DNA of 64,000 nt. Origin: an uncultured bacterium (GTDB taxonomy: Bacteria > Bacteroidota > Bacteroidia > Bacteroidales > Bacteroidaceae). The notes under the pieces are model-generated. The model searched no databases and was not told the DNA's origin. It saw only the letters and a list, made by a program, of their open reading frames with translations. The stretch's first letter is position 1. Every line of letters starts with the position of its first letter. Both the position numbers and the translations under genes were made by a program. Shown here one piece after another: positions 17,626 to 26,360 of the stretch. Location of the stretch: assembly GCA_946188155.1 (NCBI GenBank), contig CAMHUC010000005.1, forward strand, positions 1 through 64,000, read 5' to 3'.

Positions 17626-19033
17626 TACTGAGGCTCGCGTGGGCAACATCGGCATCGGTGGCTGTAATCCCATCCGCATCCAGTCGATGGGAACCGTCGA
17701 TACCAACGACACGGAAGGCTGCGTGGCACAAGCCAAGCGCATCATCGATGCCGGGGGCGAGCTGGTGCGCTTCACGACGCAGGGCACTCGCGAGGCGGAG
17801 AACATGAAGAACATCTCCGCACGGCTGAAGGCCGACGGCTACGACACGCCACTGGTGGCCGACGTACACTTCACGGCGCATACGGCCGACGTGGCCGCCC
17901 TATACTGCGAGAAGGTACGTATCAACCCCGGCAACTACGTAGACCCCGGCCGTACCTTCAAGCATCTGGAATACACTGACGAAGAATATGCTGCCGAACT
18001 GCAGAAAATCGAACGGCAGCTGGTGCCGTTCCTCAACATCTGCAAAGAGCACCATACGGCCATCCGCATCGGCGTGAACCACGGCTCGCTCTCCGACCGC
18101 ATCATGTCGCGCTATGGCGACACACCGGAAGGTATCGTGGAGAGCTGCATGGAGTTCCTGCGCATCTGCAAGCGGGAGCAGTTCAACGATGTGGTGATTT
18201 CTATCAAGGCCTCGAACACCACGGTGATGGTAACCACCGTGCGCCTGCTGGTGAGGACCATGGACCGGGAGGACATGCACTACCCGCTACACCTTGGCGT
18301 CACCGAGGCCGGTGAAGGCGAGGACGGGCGCATCAAGTCGGCCGTCGGCATCGGCGCACTTCTGACGGAAGGCATCGGCGACACCATCCGCGTGTCGCTC
18401 AGCGAAGAGCCTGAATGCGAGATTCCCGTCGCCCGAAAACTGGTGGACATGATTGACGAGTGTACCCGCCTGCGCGCAGAGGCAGAAGCCGGCATCAAGG
18501 ATGACACTGTCAGCATCACACTCGATGCCGACGACTGGGAGACCTTCCAGCTGAAGGCCGCCATGGCTGTAGGGGCGCTCTTCATCGACAGGAAGGCCAC
18601 GAAGCTGCTGATTCATTGCCCGGATATCCCGGAAAACCCGGAAAACCCGGGAACTCCGGAGAGCCCGGCCCCCCAGCTGCCCTCAGCAAAGCTCGTCGCC
18701 CTGCAAGACGCCATCCTGCAGGCTGCCCGCATCAAATTCACCAAGACCGAATACATCTCCTGTCCGGGTTGCGGACGCACACTATACAATCTTCAGGAAA
18801 CCATCGCCCGCATCAAGGCCGCCACTAAGGACATGGTCGGCCTGAAGATAGGCATCATGGGATGCATCGTCAACGGCCCTGGCGAGATGGCCGATGCCGA
18901 CTACGGTTACGTGGGTGCCGGCCGGGGCAAGATTTCGCTCTATCGCGCCAAGGAGTGCGTGGAAAAGAACATCCCAGAGGAGGAAGCTGTCGAGAAACTT
19001 CTGGAGCTGATAAGGAAAGACCGGCAAGCGTGA
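17606..19033 (+). CDS. ispG: (E)-4-hydroxy-3-methylbut-2-enyl-diphosphate synthase, shortened long form
   Basis: Penultimate enzyme of the MEP isoprenoid pathway, a [4Fe-4S] protein. The TIM barrel runs from IRIQSMGTVDTNDTEG to about residue 285. The cluster domain has ISCPGCGRTLYNLQ and MGCIVNGPGEMADADYGYVGAGRGKISLY near the C-terminus, giving three cluster Cys and the catalytic Glu. Bacteroidetes IspG is normally about 600 residues with a middle A* domain; here (475) most of that domain is missing and only a short LKAAMAVGALFIDRKATKLL-like tail remains. It is followed by a PDI-PEN-PEN-PGT-PES-PAP stretch encoded by a 9-base DNA repeat. The 20-base overlap with purE fixes the ATG. Confidence 0.95.
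   Translation: MSTRRISTEARVGNIGIGGCNPIRIQSMGTVDTNDTEGCVAQAKRIIDAGGELVRFTTQGTREAENMKNISARLKADGYDTPLVADVHFTAHTADVAALYCEKVRINPGNYVDPGRTFKHLEYTDEEYAAELQKIERQLVPFLNICKEHHTAIRIGVNHGSLSDRIMSRYGDTPEGIVESCMEFLRICKREQFNDVVISIKASNTTVMVTTVRLLVRTMDREDMHYPLHLGVTEAGEGEDGRIKSAVGIGALLTEGIGDTIRVSLSEEPECEIPVARKLVDMIDECTRLRAEAEAGIKDDTVSITLDADDWETFQLKAAMAVGALFIDRKATKLLIHCPDIPENPENPGTPESPAPQLPSAKLVALQDAILQAARIKFTKTEYISCPGCGRTLYNLQETIARIKAATKDMVGLKIGIMGCIVNGPGEMADADYGYVGAGRGKISLYRAKECVEKNIPEEEAVEKLLELIRKDRQA
18620..18673 (+). repeat. In-frame 9-bp CCGGAAAAC repeat inside ispG
   Basis: Six consecutive 9-base units (CCGGATATC, CCGGAAAAC twice, CCGGGAACT, CCGGAGAGC, CCGGCCCCC) encode PDI, PEN, PEN, PGT, PES, PAP. They sit in the linker before the Fe-S domain. 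The same unit occurs in the ABC transporter gene (35134) and in a sulfatase-like gene (38282). Confidence 0.85.
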
Positions 19034-19067
19034 CGGTTCTGCAGATTTCGCTTCAGCCGAATTTAAT

Positions 19068-19110
19068 AATCGTTCACTCGTTACAATTATTGTTTCAGTG
19101 AACGATTTTT
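19068..19110 (+). terminator. Terminator after ispG
   Basis: AATCGTTCACT (19068-19078) pairs with AGTGAACGATT (19097-19107), followed by TTTGTT. Confidence 0.8.
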
Positions 19111-19157
19111 GTTAGCTTTTGAAACATTATTTATAATTGTAACAGAGGAATTAATTG

Positions 19158-19165
19158 TAACTTTG
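19158..19165 (+). promoter_or_regulatory. -7 box TAACTTTG of the fructan module
   Basis: A perfect TAnnTTTG box 37 bases before the GH32 ATG and just after the ispG terminator, so the three fructan genes probably form their own transcript. Confidence 0.65.
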
Positions 19166-19202
19166 CGGCAGATTCAAATAAAAACTTAAAACAAAGACAA
19201 CA

Positions 19203-20876
19203 ATGAAGAAACTTGTAATGACAATGCTGACAGCACTCATGGCTGTCGCCGCCAGTGCCCAGGTACAGGTGCTCAGTGAGAACCATGCCATGCTCCGCCT
19301 GGAGCAGGGCAAGAAGTACGTGCTGCTGCCCGTGGAGGAGAAGGCAGAGAATGCCAGTGTACGTGTGATAGGCAAGGATAACCAGTCGACGCGCCGCCCC
19401 AACGTGCGGCTGGCCGTTGACAACGTGGACTACTACGTGCCCCTGGAGATCAAGGACGGCCAGCTGCTCGACATCATCTTCCACGGCGACCGCCGCACAA
19501 AGGGGGCCATCAAGGACTTTGCCTGCTGGAAGGAGATCAAGTGCAGCGACTCGTTCGACACCACCAACCGCGAGAAATTCCGCCCCGCCTACCACCATAC
19601 CCCGCTATACGGCTGGATGAACGACCCCAACGGTATGTTCTACAAGGACGGCGTGTGGCACCTCTACTACCAGTACAACCCCTACGGCTCGCTGTGGGAG
19701 AACATGACCTGGGGTCATAGCACATCGAAGGACCTCATCCACTGGGAGGCCATGCCCCTGGCCATCGAGGCCGATGCCATCGGCACCATCTTCAGCGGCT
19801 CGTGCGTGGTGGACAAGAACAATACCGCCGGCTTCGGTGCCAACACCATCATCGCCTTCTACACCTCGGCTGCCGAGGCACAGACACAGTCGATGGCATA
19901 CTCCACCGATGGCGGTCGCACCTTTAATAAATATGAGAAGAACCCCATCATCACCAGCGATGCCCCCGACTTCCGCGACCCCAAGGTGTTCTGGCATCAG
20001 GAGACCAGCCGCTGGATCATGATGCTGGCCGTGGGTCAGGAGATGCAGATCTGGTCGTCAGCCAATCTGAAGGACTGGCGCAAGGAAAGCAGCTTCGGCA
20101 GTGAGTACGGCTGTCACGGCGGCGTATGGGAATGCCCCGACCTGCTGAAGATAGGCGACAAGTGGGTGCTGCTGTGCAACATCAACCCCGGAGGTCCCTT
20201 CGGTGGCAGTGCCACCCAGTATTTCGTGGGACAGTTCGACGGACACAAGTTCACCTGCGAGTCGATGCCTAAAGTGACCAAGTGGCTCGACTATGGCAAG
20301 GACCACTATGCCACGGTATCGTTCTCCAACGCCCCCGATGGCCGCACGGTGGTGCTGGCCTGGATGTCGAACTGGCAGTATGCCAATCAGGTTCCCACCC
20401 GTCAGTTCCGCTCTGCCAACAGCATCGCCCGCGACCTGGGTCTGTTCAAGGACGGCGAGGAGACTTATGTCAGCGTGACGCCCTCGAAGGAGATGCTCGC
20501 TGCCCGCGGTGCCAAGCTGAAGAAGCCCTCATCGACCTGTGAGATTGTGGTCGACGTGAAAGGCACAATGGAGCTGACCCTCTCGAACACAAAGGGTGAG
20601 CAGGTGGTTATGAAGTACGATGCCCAGCAGCAGACCTTCGCCATGGACCGCACAAAGAGCGGCGACACCAGTTTCAGCGAGGCCTTCGCCATAGAGACCG
20701 TTGCCCCGACACACGGTGCCCTGAAGCAGCTGCGCCTGTTCATCGACAATTCGAGCATCGAGGCATTCGCTTCCGACGGCAAGATGGCAATGACCAACCT
20801 GGTGTTCCCCTCAGAGCCTTATAATATAATTAAGGTGAAGGGCGGCAAGGCCACCATCTATGAGGTGAAGAAATGA
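19203..20876 (+). CDS. Glycoside hydrolase family 32 fructanase (DUF4980 plus GH32)
   Basis: Hydrolyses beta-fructosides such as levan, inulin or sucrose outside the cytoplasm. A Sec signal (MKKLVMTMLTALMAVAASAQ) is followed by an N-terminal beta domain like DUF4980 (about 20-125) and the five-bladed propeller. The nucleophile is D141 in WMNDPNG; the RDP motif is in APDFRDPKVF; the acid/base Glu is in GGVWECPDLL. The C-terminal beta sandwich starts near residue 420. No lipobox is seen, so it is probably periplasmic or secreted. It is the first gene of a module with a sugar importer and a fructokinase, which supports fructose release. Chain specificity cannot be read from sequence alone. Confidence 0.95.
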   Translation: MKKLVMTMLTALMAVAASAQVQVLSENHAMLRLEQGKKYVLLPVEEKAENASVRVIGKDNQSTRRPNVRLAVDNVDYYVPLEIKDGQLLDIIFHGDRRTKGAIKDFACWKEIKCSDSFDTTNREKFRPAYHHTPLYGWMNDPNGMFYKDGVWHLYYQYNPYGSLWENMTWGHSTSKDLIHWEAMPLAIEADAIGTIFSGSCVVDKNNTAGFGANTIIAFYTSAAEAQTQSMAYSTDGGRTFNKYEKNPIITSDAPDFRDPKVFWHQETSRWIMMLAVGQEMQIWSSANLKDWRKESSFGSEYGCHGGVWECPDLLKIGDKWVLLCNINPGGPFGGSATQYFVGQFDGHKFTCESMPKVTKWLDYGKDHYATVSFSNAPDGRTVVLAWMSNWQYANQVPTRQFRSANSIARDLGLFKDGEETYVSVTPSKEMLAARGAKLKKPSSTCEIVVDVKGTMELTLSNTKGEQVVMKYDAQQQTFAMDRTKSGDTSFSEAFAIETVAPTHGALKQLRLFIDNSSIEAFASDGKMAMTNLVFPSEPYNIIKVKGGKATIYEVKK

Positions 20877-20879
20877 ACA

Positions 20880-20958
20880 GACGCCGAAATATCGACATAA
20901 CGAAATATCGACATAACGTAATAACGAAATAACGTAATAACGAAATATCGAAATCAAG
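20880..20958. repeat. CGAAATATCGACATAACG repeats between GH32 and transporter genes
   Basis: Tandem variants of GAAATATCGACATAAC and ACGTAATAACGAAATA fill the 82-base gap. They are the reverse-sense counterpart of the array at 4605-4738. Low complexity; no promoter seen. Confidence 0.75.
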
Positions 20959-22119
20959 ATGAGTAAGACTAACAAACTTGCACTACTGCCAGTGATGCTG
21001 TGCTTCTTCGCCATGGGTTTTGTAGACCTGGTGGGCATCGCGTCCAACTATGTGAAGGAAGACCTGCAGTTGACCGACTCCGTGGCCAACATTTTCCCCT
21101 CGCTCGTGTTCTTCTGGTTCCTCATCTTCAGCGTTCCCACGGGCATGCTGATGAACAAGATAGGGCGAAAGAACACCGTACTCCTCTCGCTGGTAGTGAC
21201 TGTCGTGTCGCTGCTGCTGCCTCTCTTCGGAGAGAATTTCCCCATCATGCTTTGCGCCTTCTCGCTGCTGGGCATCGGCAATGCGCTGATGCAGACCTCG
21301 CTCAACCCGCTGGTATCGACGGTGATGGGCGGCGGCAACCTGGCCTCAACACTCACCTTCGGACAGTTTATCAAGGCCATCGCCTCGTTCCTGGCTCCGT
21401 ATCTGGCCATGTGGGGTGCCACTCAGGTGATTCCTTCTTTCGGCTACGACTGGCGCATCCTCTTTGCCATCTACTTCGTGGTGGGCATCCTAGCTGCCGT
21501 GCTGCTGGGAGTAACGCCTATCGAAGAGGAAAAGATTGAAGGCAAGGCCTCTACCTTCGCCGAGTGCATCAAACTGCTGGGCACGCCCATCGTGCTGCTC
21601 TCCTTCTTCGGCATCATGTGCCATGTGGGCATCGACGTAGGTACCAACACCACTGCGCCGAAGATACTGATGGAGCGCCTAGGCATGACGCTCAACGATG
21701 CAGCATTCGCCACCTCACTCTACTTCATCTTCCGTACCATCGGCTGTCTGACGGGGTCGTTCTTCCTGCGAGTGCTGCCCAACCGCACGTTCTTCATCAT
21801 CAGCGTGGTGATGATGGCACTCTCGATGTGCGGCCTGTTCATAGGCACTGAGAAGTGGATGCTCTACACCGCCATCGCACTTGTAGGCTACGGCAACTCC
21901 AACATCTTCTCCATCTGCTTCGCACAGGCCCTCACCTCGATGCCCGACAAGCAGAACGAGGTCAGCGGCCTGATGATCATGGGACTCTTCGGCGGCACCA
22001 TCTTCCCACTGCTGATGGGTATCGCCAGCGATGCCATGGGGCAGGCAGGAGCCGTCATCGTGATGGCTGTCGGCGTCGTCTACCTCTTCACCTATATCAA
22101 TAAAGTAAAGAATGCATAA
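20959..22119 (+). CDS. MFS sugar transporter (FucP/FHS-like), probable fructose importer
   Basis: A 386-residue inner membrane protein with about twelve hydrophobic segments. The signature loop GMLMNKIGRKNTVLL after the second segment is typical of the major facilitator superfamily, and GIGNALMQTSLNPLVSTVMG resembles the FucP/FHS subfamily. It sits between a fructanase and a fructokinase, so fructose is the inferred substrate; this matches the order known for Bacteroides fructan loci. The gap to the kinase is 22 bases. Confidence 0.9.
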   Translation: MSKTNKLALLPVMLCFFAMGFVDLVGIASNYVKEDLQLTDSVANIFPSLVFFWFLIFSVPTGMLMNKIGRKNTVLLSLVVTVVSLLLPLFGENFPIMLCAFSLLGIGNALMQTSLNPLVSTVMGGGNLASTLTFGQFIKAIASFLAPYLAMWGATQVIPSFGYDWRILFAIYFVVGILAAVLLGVTPIEEEKIEGKASTFAECIKLLGTPIVLLSFFGIMCHVGIDVGTNTTAPKILMERLGMTLNDAAFATSLYFIFRTIGCLTGSFFLRVLPNRTFFIISVVMMALSMCGLFIGTEKWMLYTAIALVGYGNSNIFSICFAQALTSMPDKQNEVSGLMIMGLFGGTIFPLLMGIASDAMGQAGAVIVMAVGVVYLFTYINKVKNA

Positions 22120-22141
22120 TAATCAATAACTCAAACCGAAT

Positions 22142-23020
22142 ATGAAAAGATATGTAGTAGGCCTCGGAGAGGCACTATGGGATGTACTTCCCGAAGGAAA
22201 GAAACTGGGCGGCGCCCCTGCAAACTTCGCTTACCATGCAGGACAGTTCCTGGGCAGCGACAACACCATCGCTATCAGTGCCCTGGGCAACGACGACTTG
22301 GCCGAGGAGACCATAGCCGCCCTGAAAGAACACTCACTGAACTACCTGATGCCGCGCGTGCCCTACCCCACGGGTACCGTTCAGGTGACGCTGACAGATG
22401 ACGGTATCCCTACGTACGACATCAAGGAGAATGTGGCTTGGGACAATATTCCCTACACCGAAGAGATGCGTGAGATAGCCCGTAACGCCCGCGCCGTATG
22501 CTTCGGATCGCTGGCACAGCGCAATGTCGTCTCCCGCGAGAATATCCACAAGTTCCTCGACGACACCCCCGAGGACTGCATGAAGATCTTCGACATCAAC
22601 CTGCGCCAGCAGTTCTACACCAAAGAGGTGATCAAGGAGTCGCTCCAGCGCTGCAACGTGCTAAAGATCAACGACGAGGAGCTGGTGCTCATAGGCCGTA
22701 TGTTCGGCTATCCTGGGCTCGACATCGAGAACAAGTGCTGGCTCATCTTGGGCAAGTACAACCTCGACATGCTCGTGCTGACCTGCGGCACGAATGGCTC
22801 GTATGTGTTCACGCCTGGCCAGATGTCGTTCCAGGAGACGCCGAAGGTGGAAGTGGCTGACACCGTGGGTGCCGGCGACTCCTTCACGGGCTCGTTCTGC
22901 GGCTCCATCCTCAATGGCAAGTCAGTGCCCGAGGCTCACAAGACTGCCGTACAGGTCAGTGCCTTCGTATGCACGCAGAACGGTGCCATGCCCGTTGTGC
23001 CCGACAGCCTGAAGGGATAG
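22142..23020 (+). CDS. PfkB-family fructokinase
   Basis: Phosphorylates imported fructose with ATP in the cytoplasm (inferred from family and context). The PfkB start GLGEALWDVLPEGKKLGGAPANFAYHAG and the C-terminal ATP/anion-hole motif DTVGAGDSFTGSFCG (catalytic Asp in GAGD, about residue 243) are both present. Length 292 is normal. It ends the fructan module; a long hairpin follows. Confidence 0.93.
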   Translation: MKRYVVGLGEALWDVLPEGKKLGGAPANFAYHAGQFLGSDNTIAISALGNDDLAEETIAALKEHSLNYLMPRVPYPTGTVQVTLTDDGIPTYDIKENVAWDNIPYTEEMREIARNARAVCFGSLAQRNVVSRENIHKFLDDTPEDCMKIFDINLRQQFYTKEVIKESLQRCNVLKINDEELVLIGRMFGYPGLDIENKCWLILGKYNLDMLVLTCGTNGSYVFTPGQMSFQETPKVEVADTVGAGDSFTGSFCGSILNGKSVPEAHKTAVQVSAFVCTQNGAMPVVPDSLKG

Positions 23021-23034
23021 GTATTACCGCAAGG

Positions 23035-23092
23035 AATCAAGGGGACAGGCTGCTTGACCCAGGCTTGGGTCAAGCAACCTGTCCCCTTGATT
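23035..23092. terminator. REP-like 27-bp hairpin after the fructokinase gene
   Basis: The left arm AATCAAGGGGACAGGCTGCT plus TGACCCA (23035-23061) pairs with 23066-23092 with one mismatch and a four-base loop. The AATCAAGGGG...CCCCTTGATT ends are shared with 56848-56895, which suggests a dispersed palindromic family also used as a terminator. Confidence 0.7.
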
Positions 23093-23169
23093 CGGTCAAG
23101 AATTAAGAAAAATGATATATATAGCAGCAGTTTTTCTTGATTATTATCCCCCTTTTCCCGATTTTTGTG

Positions 23170-23177
23170 TATCTTTG
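23170..23177 (+). promoter_or_regulatory. -7 box TATCTTTG
   Basis: TAnnTTTG match 68 bases before the ATG at 23246. No clear -33 element. The rest of the 225-base gap holds only the hairpin at 23035-23092. Confidence 0.5.
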
Positions 23178-23245
23178 CAATCGCTATCTATTCGTTCCAG
23201 GTGGACTTATATAATAATGTATAACAAAATTAAACTAACGCGAAG

Positions 23246-25327
23246 ATGAAACAAATCATGAAGCTGTGGATGCCCGCCCTGACGGCAGTGCTGCTGGGCC
23301 TGGCCTCGTGCGCAGAGAAAGACAACCCCGTGAGTGAAAATGGAGATGGAGTCCAGACGATGGATACACCCGACATGACACAGCCGACGACCGACCAGAT
23401 GACCACCCGCGTGACAGTGCCCCTGACGGCTGCCGTCATGGGCAACTTCGCCGAAGGTTCCACCGGTGCCGCACTGGTGAAGCGGCTGCCACAGGCGACC
23501 AGCACCATCACCGCCGACACCCGTCTGGTGGTGCTGCCCGGCTCAGACTTCAACATGGAGGGCGGCCCGGCCGGCTCCTACGACTTTATGAATGCAGCCC
23601 GCGTGTTACTCAACGGTGGCTACATCGCCCTGGTGCAGCCGACTGTAGGACAGACCGGCATCTTCGGCATCGTGCTGCTGGCCAGCATGGTGACCCTTGA
23701 GATGGAGGCCTACCAGCAGACGTTCGACATGCCAGAGGCCGCTGCCGCCCGGGCCGCCGAGAGCAGCGAGGCTGTGCAGCGGATGAAGGTGCGCTCGCAA
23801 AACCTGCAGGCCCTGGCCACCCGTGCCGGCAAAGAGGAGCTTGACGACCCGTTTGCCGAAATCGTCATCTTCGGACTGACCGACCACTTCATGCAGGAGC
23901 CGCTGCCCGACGAGGTGACGGCCTACATACACACAGCCGATGCCGGAGGCAACGAGACTGCTCCAGAGACAGTGACCACACGCACGGAGCGTACACCGTT
24001 TGTCTGCGGCCAAATGGCCGACGCTGCCGCCGAGTGGCTCAACAACGTAGAGGATACGCAGAAGGCATCGGCCCGTCGCACTATGACCCGTGCTGGCGGC
24101 AGCACCGCCATCAACGAGATAATGGATGCCAGCGAGACATTCACCCACAGCAATGCCATCGACTGGAAGGGATGGGATAGTGAGACATGGCACTACACCA
24201 ATCGCGTAAAGACCACTATCCGCTCGTGGGGCGTACACAATATGGAGTCGAACAAGGACTACTACTATGTGAAGCAGAGTGTCACACTGAGGATGGGAAA
24301 CGAAAACGGTTGGAAGATATATTACCCAGGTAATGAGAATGATTGGTACACTGCCACCAACCATGGCAGCTATAACCGTTGGTATGGCTCATGGCTGTCG
24401 CAGTATGTGACGACGATGAATCTGACGGGCAGCGGTAGCATCGCCTTAGAGGCCGCTACACCCAGCACCGACAACAACTCGCAGACCACGAGCATCAGCA
24501 TCGGCTCTTCAACTTCAACCACCAAGACCACTGGCATTTCCTGGGGGTTCAGCGGTGGTGCCAACGCTTCAGGCCCCATGGGAAGTATCAACATTGGGGG
24601 CAGTTATTCTGTGGGTACCACCACAGGCACCTCGTTCACAATGGGCATGACGCAGACTCACAGGGACTTCGGCGTGACGAAGAACACATCGGGCAACACG
24701 GTGACATGGACGTACAAGGGCGCAATGCCACAGTACTATGAAAATCATGGGAAAACCATCTATTACTGTCATCAGAATCCCGCTGACATCCTTGTCAACG
24801 ATTGCGACGTGACAGAAGATATCTGCTGGTCGGTCGGCAATCCGTCCGGGCAGTACACCCTCGATGCCACATCCGCACCCCAAACCGCAGCAATGCTTTA
24901 TACATATATAAAATCAGATGGCTATAAAAATGCTCCACACAAATACGAATACACGACGACAGAGACGGCTAACTACACCCACACGCTATTGGAGCCCAAT
25001 CGTGCCATGCAGACCTGGCGCATGAACCTGACCATCGATGAGTGGGAAGGCTCTCCAATAGGTGGCGTGCTGGGCGACCTGGAGGACGTCATCCGCAAGG
25101 GATTCCCCGACATCTATGCCAACGTATTCACCATCGCCGACAAGACAGCGACAAGCCTGAACACCATCACCTACGTCGTCAACTACAGCAAGCAGATATT
25201 CGGCCAGCGCGAGGATATCCTGAAGAGCTATGCCAAGTCGTATGGTGTAAAGAAATTCACTATCCACTGGTCGTGCGACGACCTGAACGTGAAGACCCGC
25301 GAGGGCTTCACCGTCACTGCCGAGTAG
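23246..25327 (+). CDS. Large lipoprotein resembling beta-pore-forming (leukocidin/hemolysin-like) proteins
   Basis: A 693-residue lipoprotein: signal MKQIMKLWMPALTAVLLGLASC with lipobox LASC, then a Thr-rich linker. The first 260 residues are unassigned. From about 300 (VKTTIRSWGVHNMESNKDYYYVKQSVTL) the sequence alternates beta strands. Near residues 410-475 it has two long Ser/Thr/Gly-rich amphipathic runs (TTSISIGSSTSTTKTTGISWG and GSINIGGSYSVGTTTGTSFTMG) like the prestem of small-beta-barrel toxins, followed by aromatic-rich strands. This is a pattern-based inference; no family was confirmed. It is a single-gene unit, convergent with the sirtuin gene across an inverted repeat array. Confidence 0.7.
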   Translation: MKQIMKLWMPALTAVLLGLASCAEKDNPVSENGDGVQTMDTPDMTQPTTDQMTTRVTVPLTAAVMGNFAEGSTGAALVKRLPQATSTITADTRLVVLPGSDFNMEGGPAGSYDFMNAARVLLNGGYIALVQPTVGQTGIFGIVLLASMVTLEMEAYQQTFDMPEAAAARAAESSEAVQRMKVRSQNLQALATRAGKEELDDPFAEIVIFGLTDHFMQEPLPDEVTAYIHTADAGGNETAPETVTTRTERTPFVCGQMADAAAEWLNNVEDTQKASARRTMTRAGGSTAINEIMDASETFTHSNAIDWKGWDSETWHYTNRVKTTIRSWGVHNMESNKDYYYVKQSVTLRMGNENGWKIYYPGNENDWYTATNHGSYNRWYGSWLSQYVTTMNLTGSGSIALEAATPSTDNNSQTTSISIGSSTSTTKTTGISWGFSGGANASGPMGSINIGGSYSVGTTTGTSFTMGMTQTHRDFGVTKNTSGNTVTWTYKGAMPQYYENHGKTIYYCHQNPADILVNDCDVTEDICWSVGNPSGQYTLDATSAPQTAAMLYTYIKSDGYKNAPHKYEYTTTETANYTHTLLEPNRAMQTWRMNLTIDEWEGSPIGGVLGDLEDVIRKGFPDIYANVFTIADKTATSLNTITYVVNYSKQIFGQREDILKSYAKSYGVKKFTIHWSCDDLNVKTREGFTVTAE

Positions 25328-25341
25328 CACGCAGAACGCAG

Positions 25342-25494
25342 GTTTATAGTTTATAGTTTAAAGTTTATAGTTCAAAGTTTATAGTTTATAGATGATTACC
25401 TGGCAAGCTTACTGCCTACAGGTGTAATTAACTATAAACTATAAACTTTAAACTATAAACCCTAAACTATAAACCCTAAACTATAAACCTTAAA
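25342..25494. repeat. Inverted TTTATAGTTTA / TAAACTATAAA arrays between convergent genes
   Basis: The left array (25342-25390) repeats TTTATAGTTTATAGTTTAAA; the right array (25430-25494) repeats its complement, ending TAAACCTTAAACTCA at the sirtuin stop. The roughly 40-base centre (GATGATTACCTGGCAAGCTT and onward) resembles the centre of the array at 40557-40605. The two arms could form a long AT-rich stem acting as a bidirectional terminator. Confidence 0.85.
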
Positions 25495-25495
25495 C

Positions 25496-26188
25496 TCATT
25501 TCATCAGTTTGCCAATGAGCTCCTTCATACCTTCAGACGCTCCCTTTTGTATCTGCTGCACACGACTGCCTGCATTGACTGGATTAGGGTCAATCAGATA
25601 GATTGGCGCCGCAGGATTGGCATAATGAAGGAGCCCCGCTGCCGGATAGACCACCAGCGAGGTACCGATAACGATGAGGATGTCGGCACTGCTCACCTCG
25701 TCGGCAGCCACCGTAATATTCGGCACAGCCTCACCAAAGAACACGATGAACGGACGTAGCAGCGAGCCGTCGCCAGCTTTCGTGCCAGGCGTCACCTCGC
25801 AGTTCTCGGGGGTGAGCGTTATCTGATAGCGCGGGTCGTCAACATCGCGGCTGGAGCATACCTTCATCAGCTCGCCATGCAGGTGGATGACGTTTTTGGA
25901 ACCAGCCATCTCATGCAAGTTGTCAACATTCTGCGTCACAACGGTCACATCGTACTGTTCTTCCAACTTTGCTACCAGCTTGTGGCCTTCATTAGGCTTC
26001 ACTCCCCAACACTTCTTGCGGAGCATATTATAAAAGTTGGTCACAAGCGTAGGATCTTCCAGCCATCCCTCATGAGTGGCCACCTTGGCCACGGGATAGT
26101 TCTCCCACAGTCCGTCGGCATCACGGAAAGTCTTCAAACCGCTCTCCACCGACATGCCGGCACCGGTCAAAACAACAATCTTTTTCAT
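25496..26188 (-). CDS. cobB: NAD-dependent protein deacylase (sirtuin, CobB-like)
   Basis: Removes acyl groups from lysines using NAD. The Rossmann start KKIVVLTGAGMSVESGLKTFRD, the TQNVDNLHE motif with catalytic His in VIHLHGEL, and IVIGTSLVVYPAAGL are all present. ADGLWENYPVAKVAT resembles the CobB/SIRT5 class. The zinc module is degenerate: only VCSS and ENCE supply Cys, where the family normally has two CxxC-type pairs. The start could be 26188 or 26194 (MLMKK); a longer form would run through the promoter at 26212-26243. Convergent with the pore-forming-like gene. Confidence 0.92.
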   Translation of the reverse strand: MKKIVVLTGAGMSVESGLKTFRDADGLWENYPVAKVATHEGWLEDPTLVTNFYNMLRKKCWGVKPNEGHKLVAKLEEQYDVTVVTQNVDNLHEMAGSKNVIHLHGELMKVCSSRDVDDPRYQITLTPENCEVTPGTKAGDGSLLRPFIVFFGEAVPNITVAADEVSSADILIVIGTSLVVYPAAGLLHYANPAAPIYLIDPNPVNAGSRVQQIQKGASEGMKELIGKLMK

Positions 26189-26211
26189 AAGCATGGTGAT
26201 TAAATTCGATG

Positions 26212-26243
26212 CAAATATACAAAATTCGCCAAGAAAATGGCAA
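26212..26243 (-). promoter_or_regulatory. Sirtuin gene promoter
   Basis: Minus strand: TTG (26243-26241), 21 bases, TATATTTG (26219-26212), 24 bases before the start at 26188. It excludes starts further upstream. Confidence 0.65.
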
Positions 26244-26313
26244 CAGATTACACAGATTAACACAGATTAATAAAAAAAACGAGAAAAAAGTGTCATCTGT
26301 GACCAAAATGTTG

Positions 26314-26321
26314 TAACTTTG
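26314..26321 (+). promoter_or_regulatory. -7 box TAACTTTG of the FKBP operon
   Basis: Perfect TAnnTTTG box 40 bases before the first FKBP ATG (26361). Just upstream, 26240-26275 holds ACAGATTA-type short repeats. Confidence 0.6.
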
Positions 26322-26360
26322 CAGCCGATTTTCGAAAATATACATTAATATAGAGAAAGA

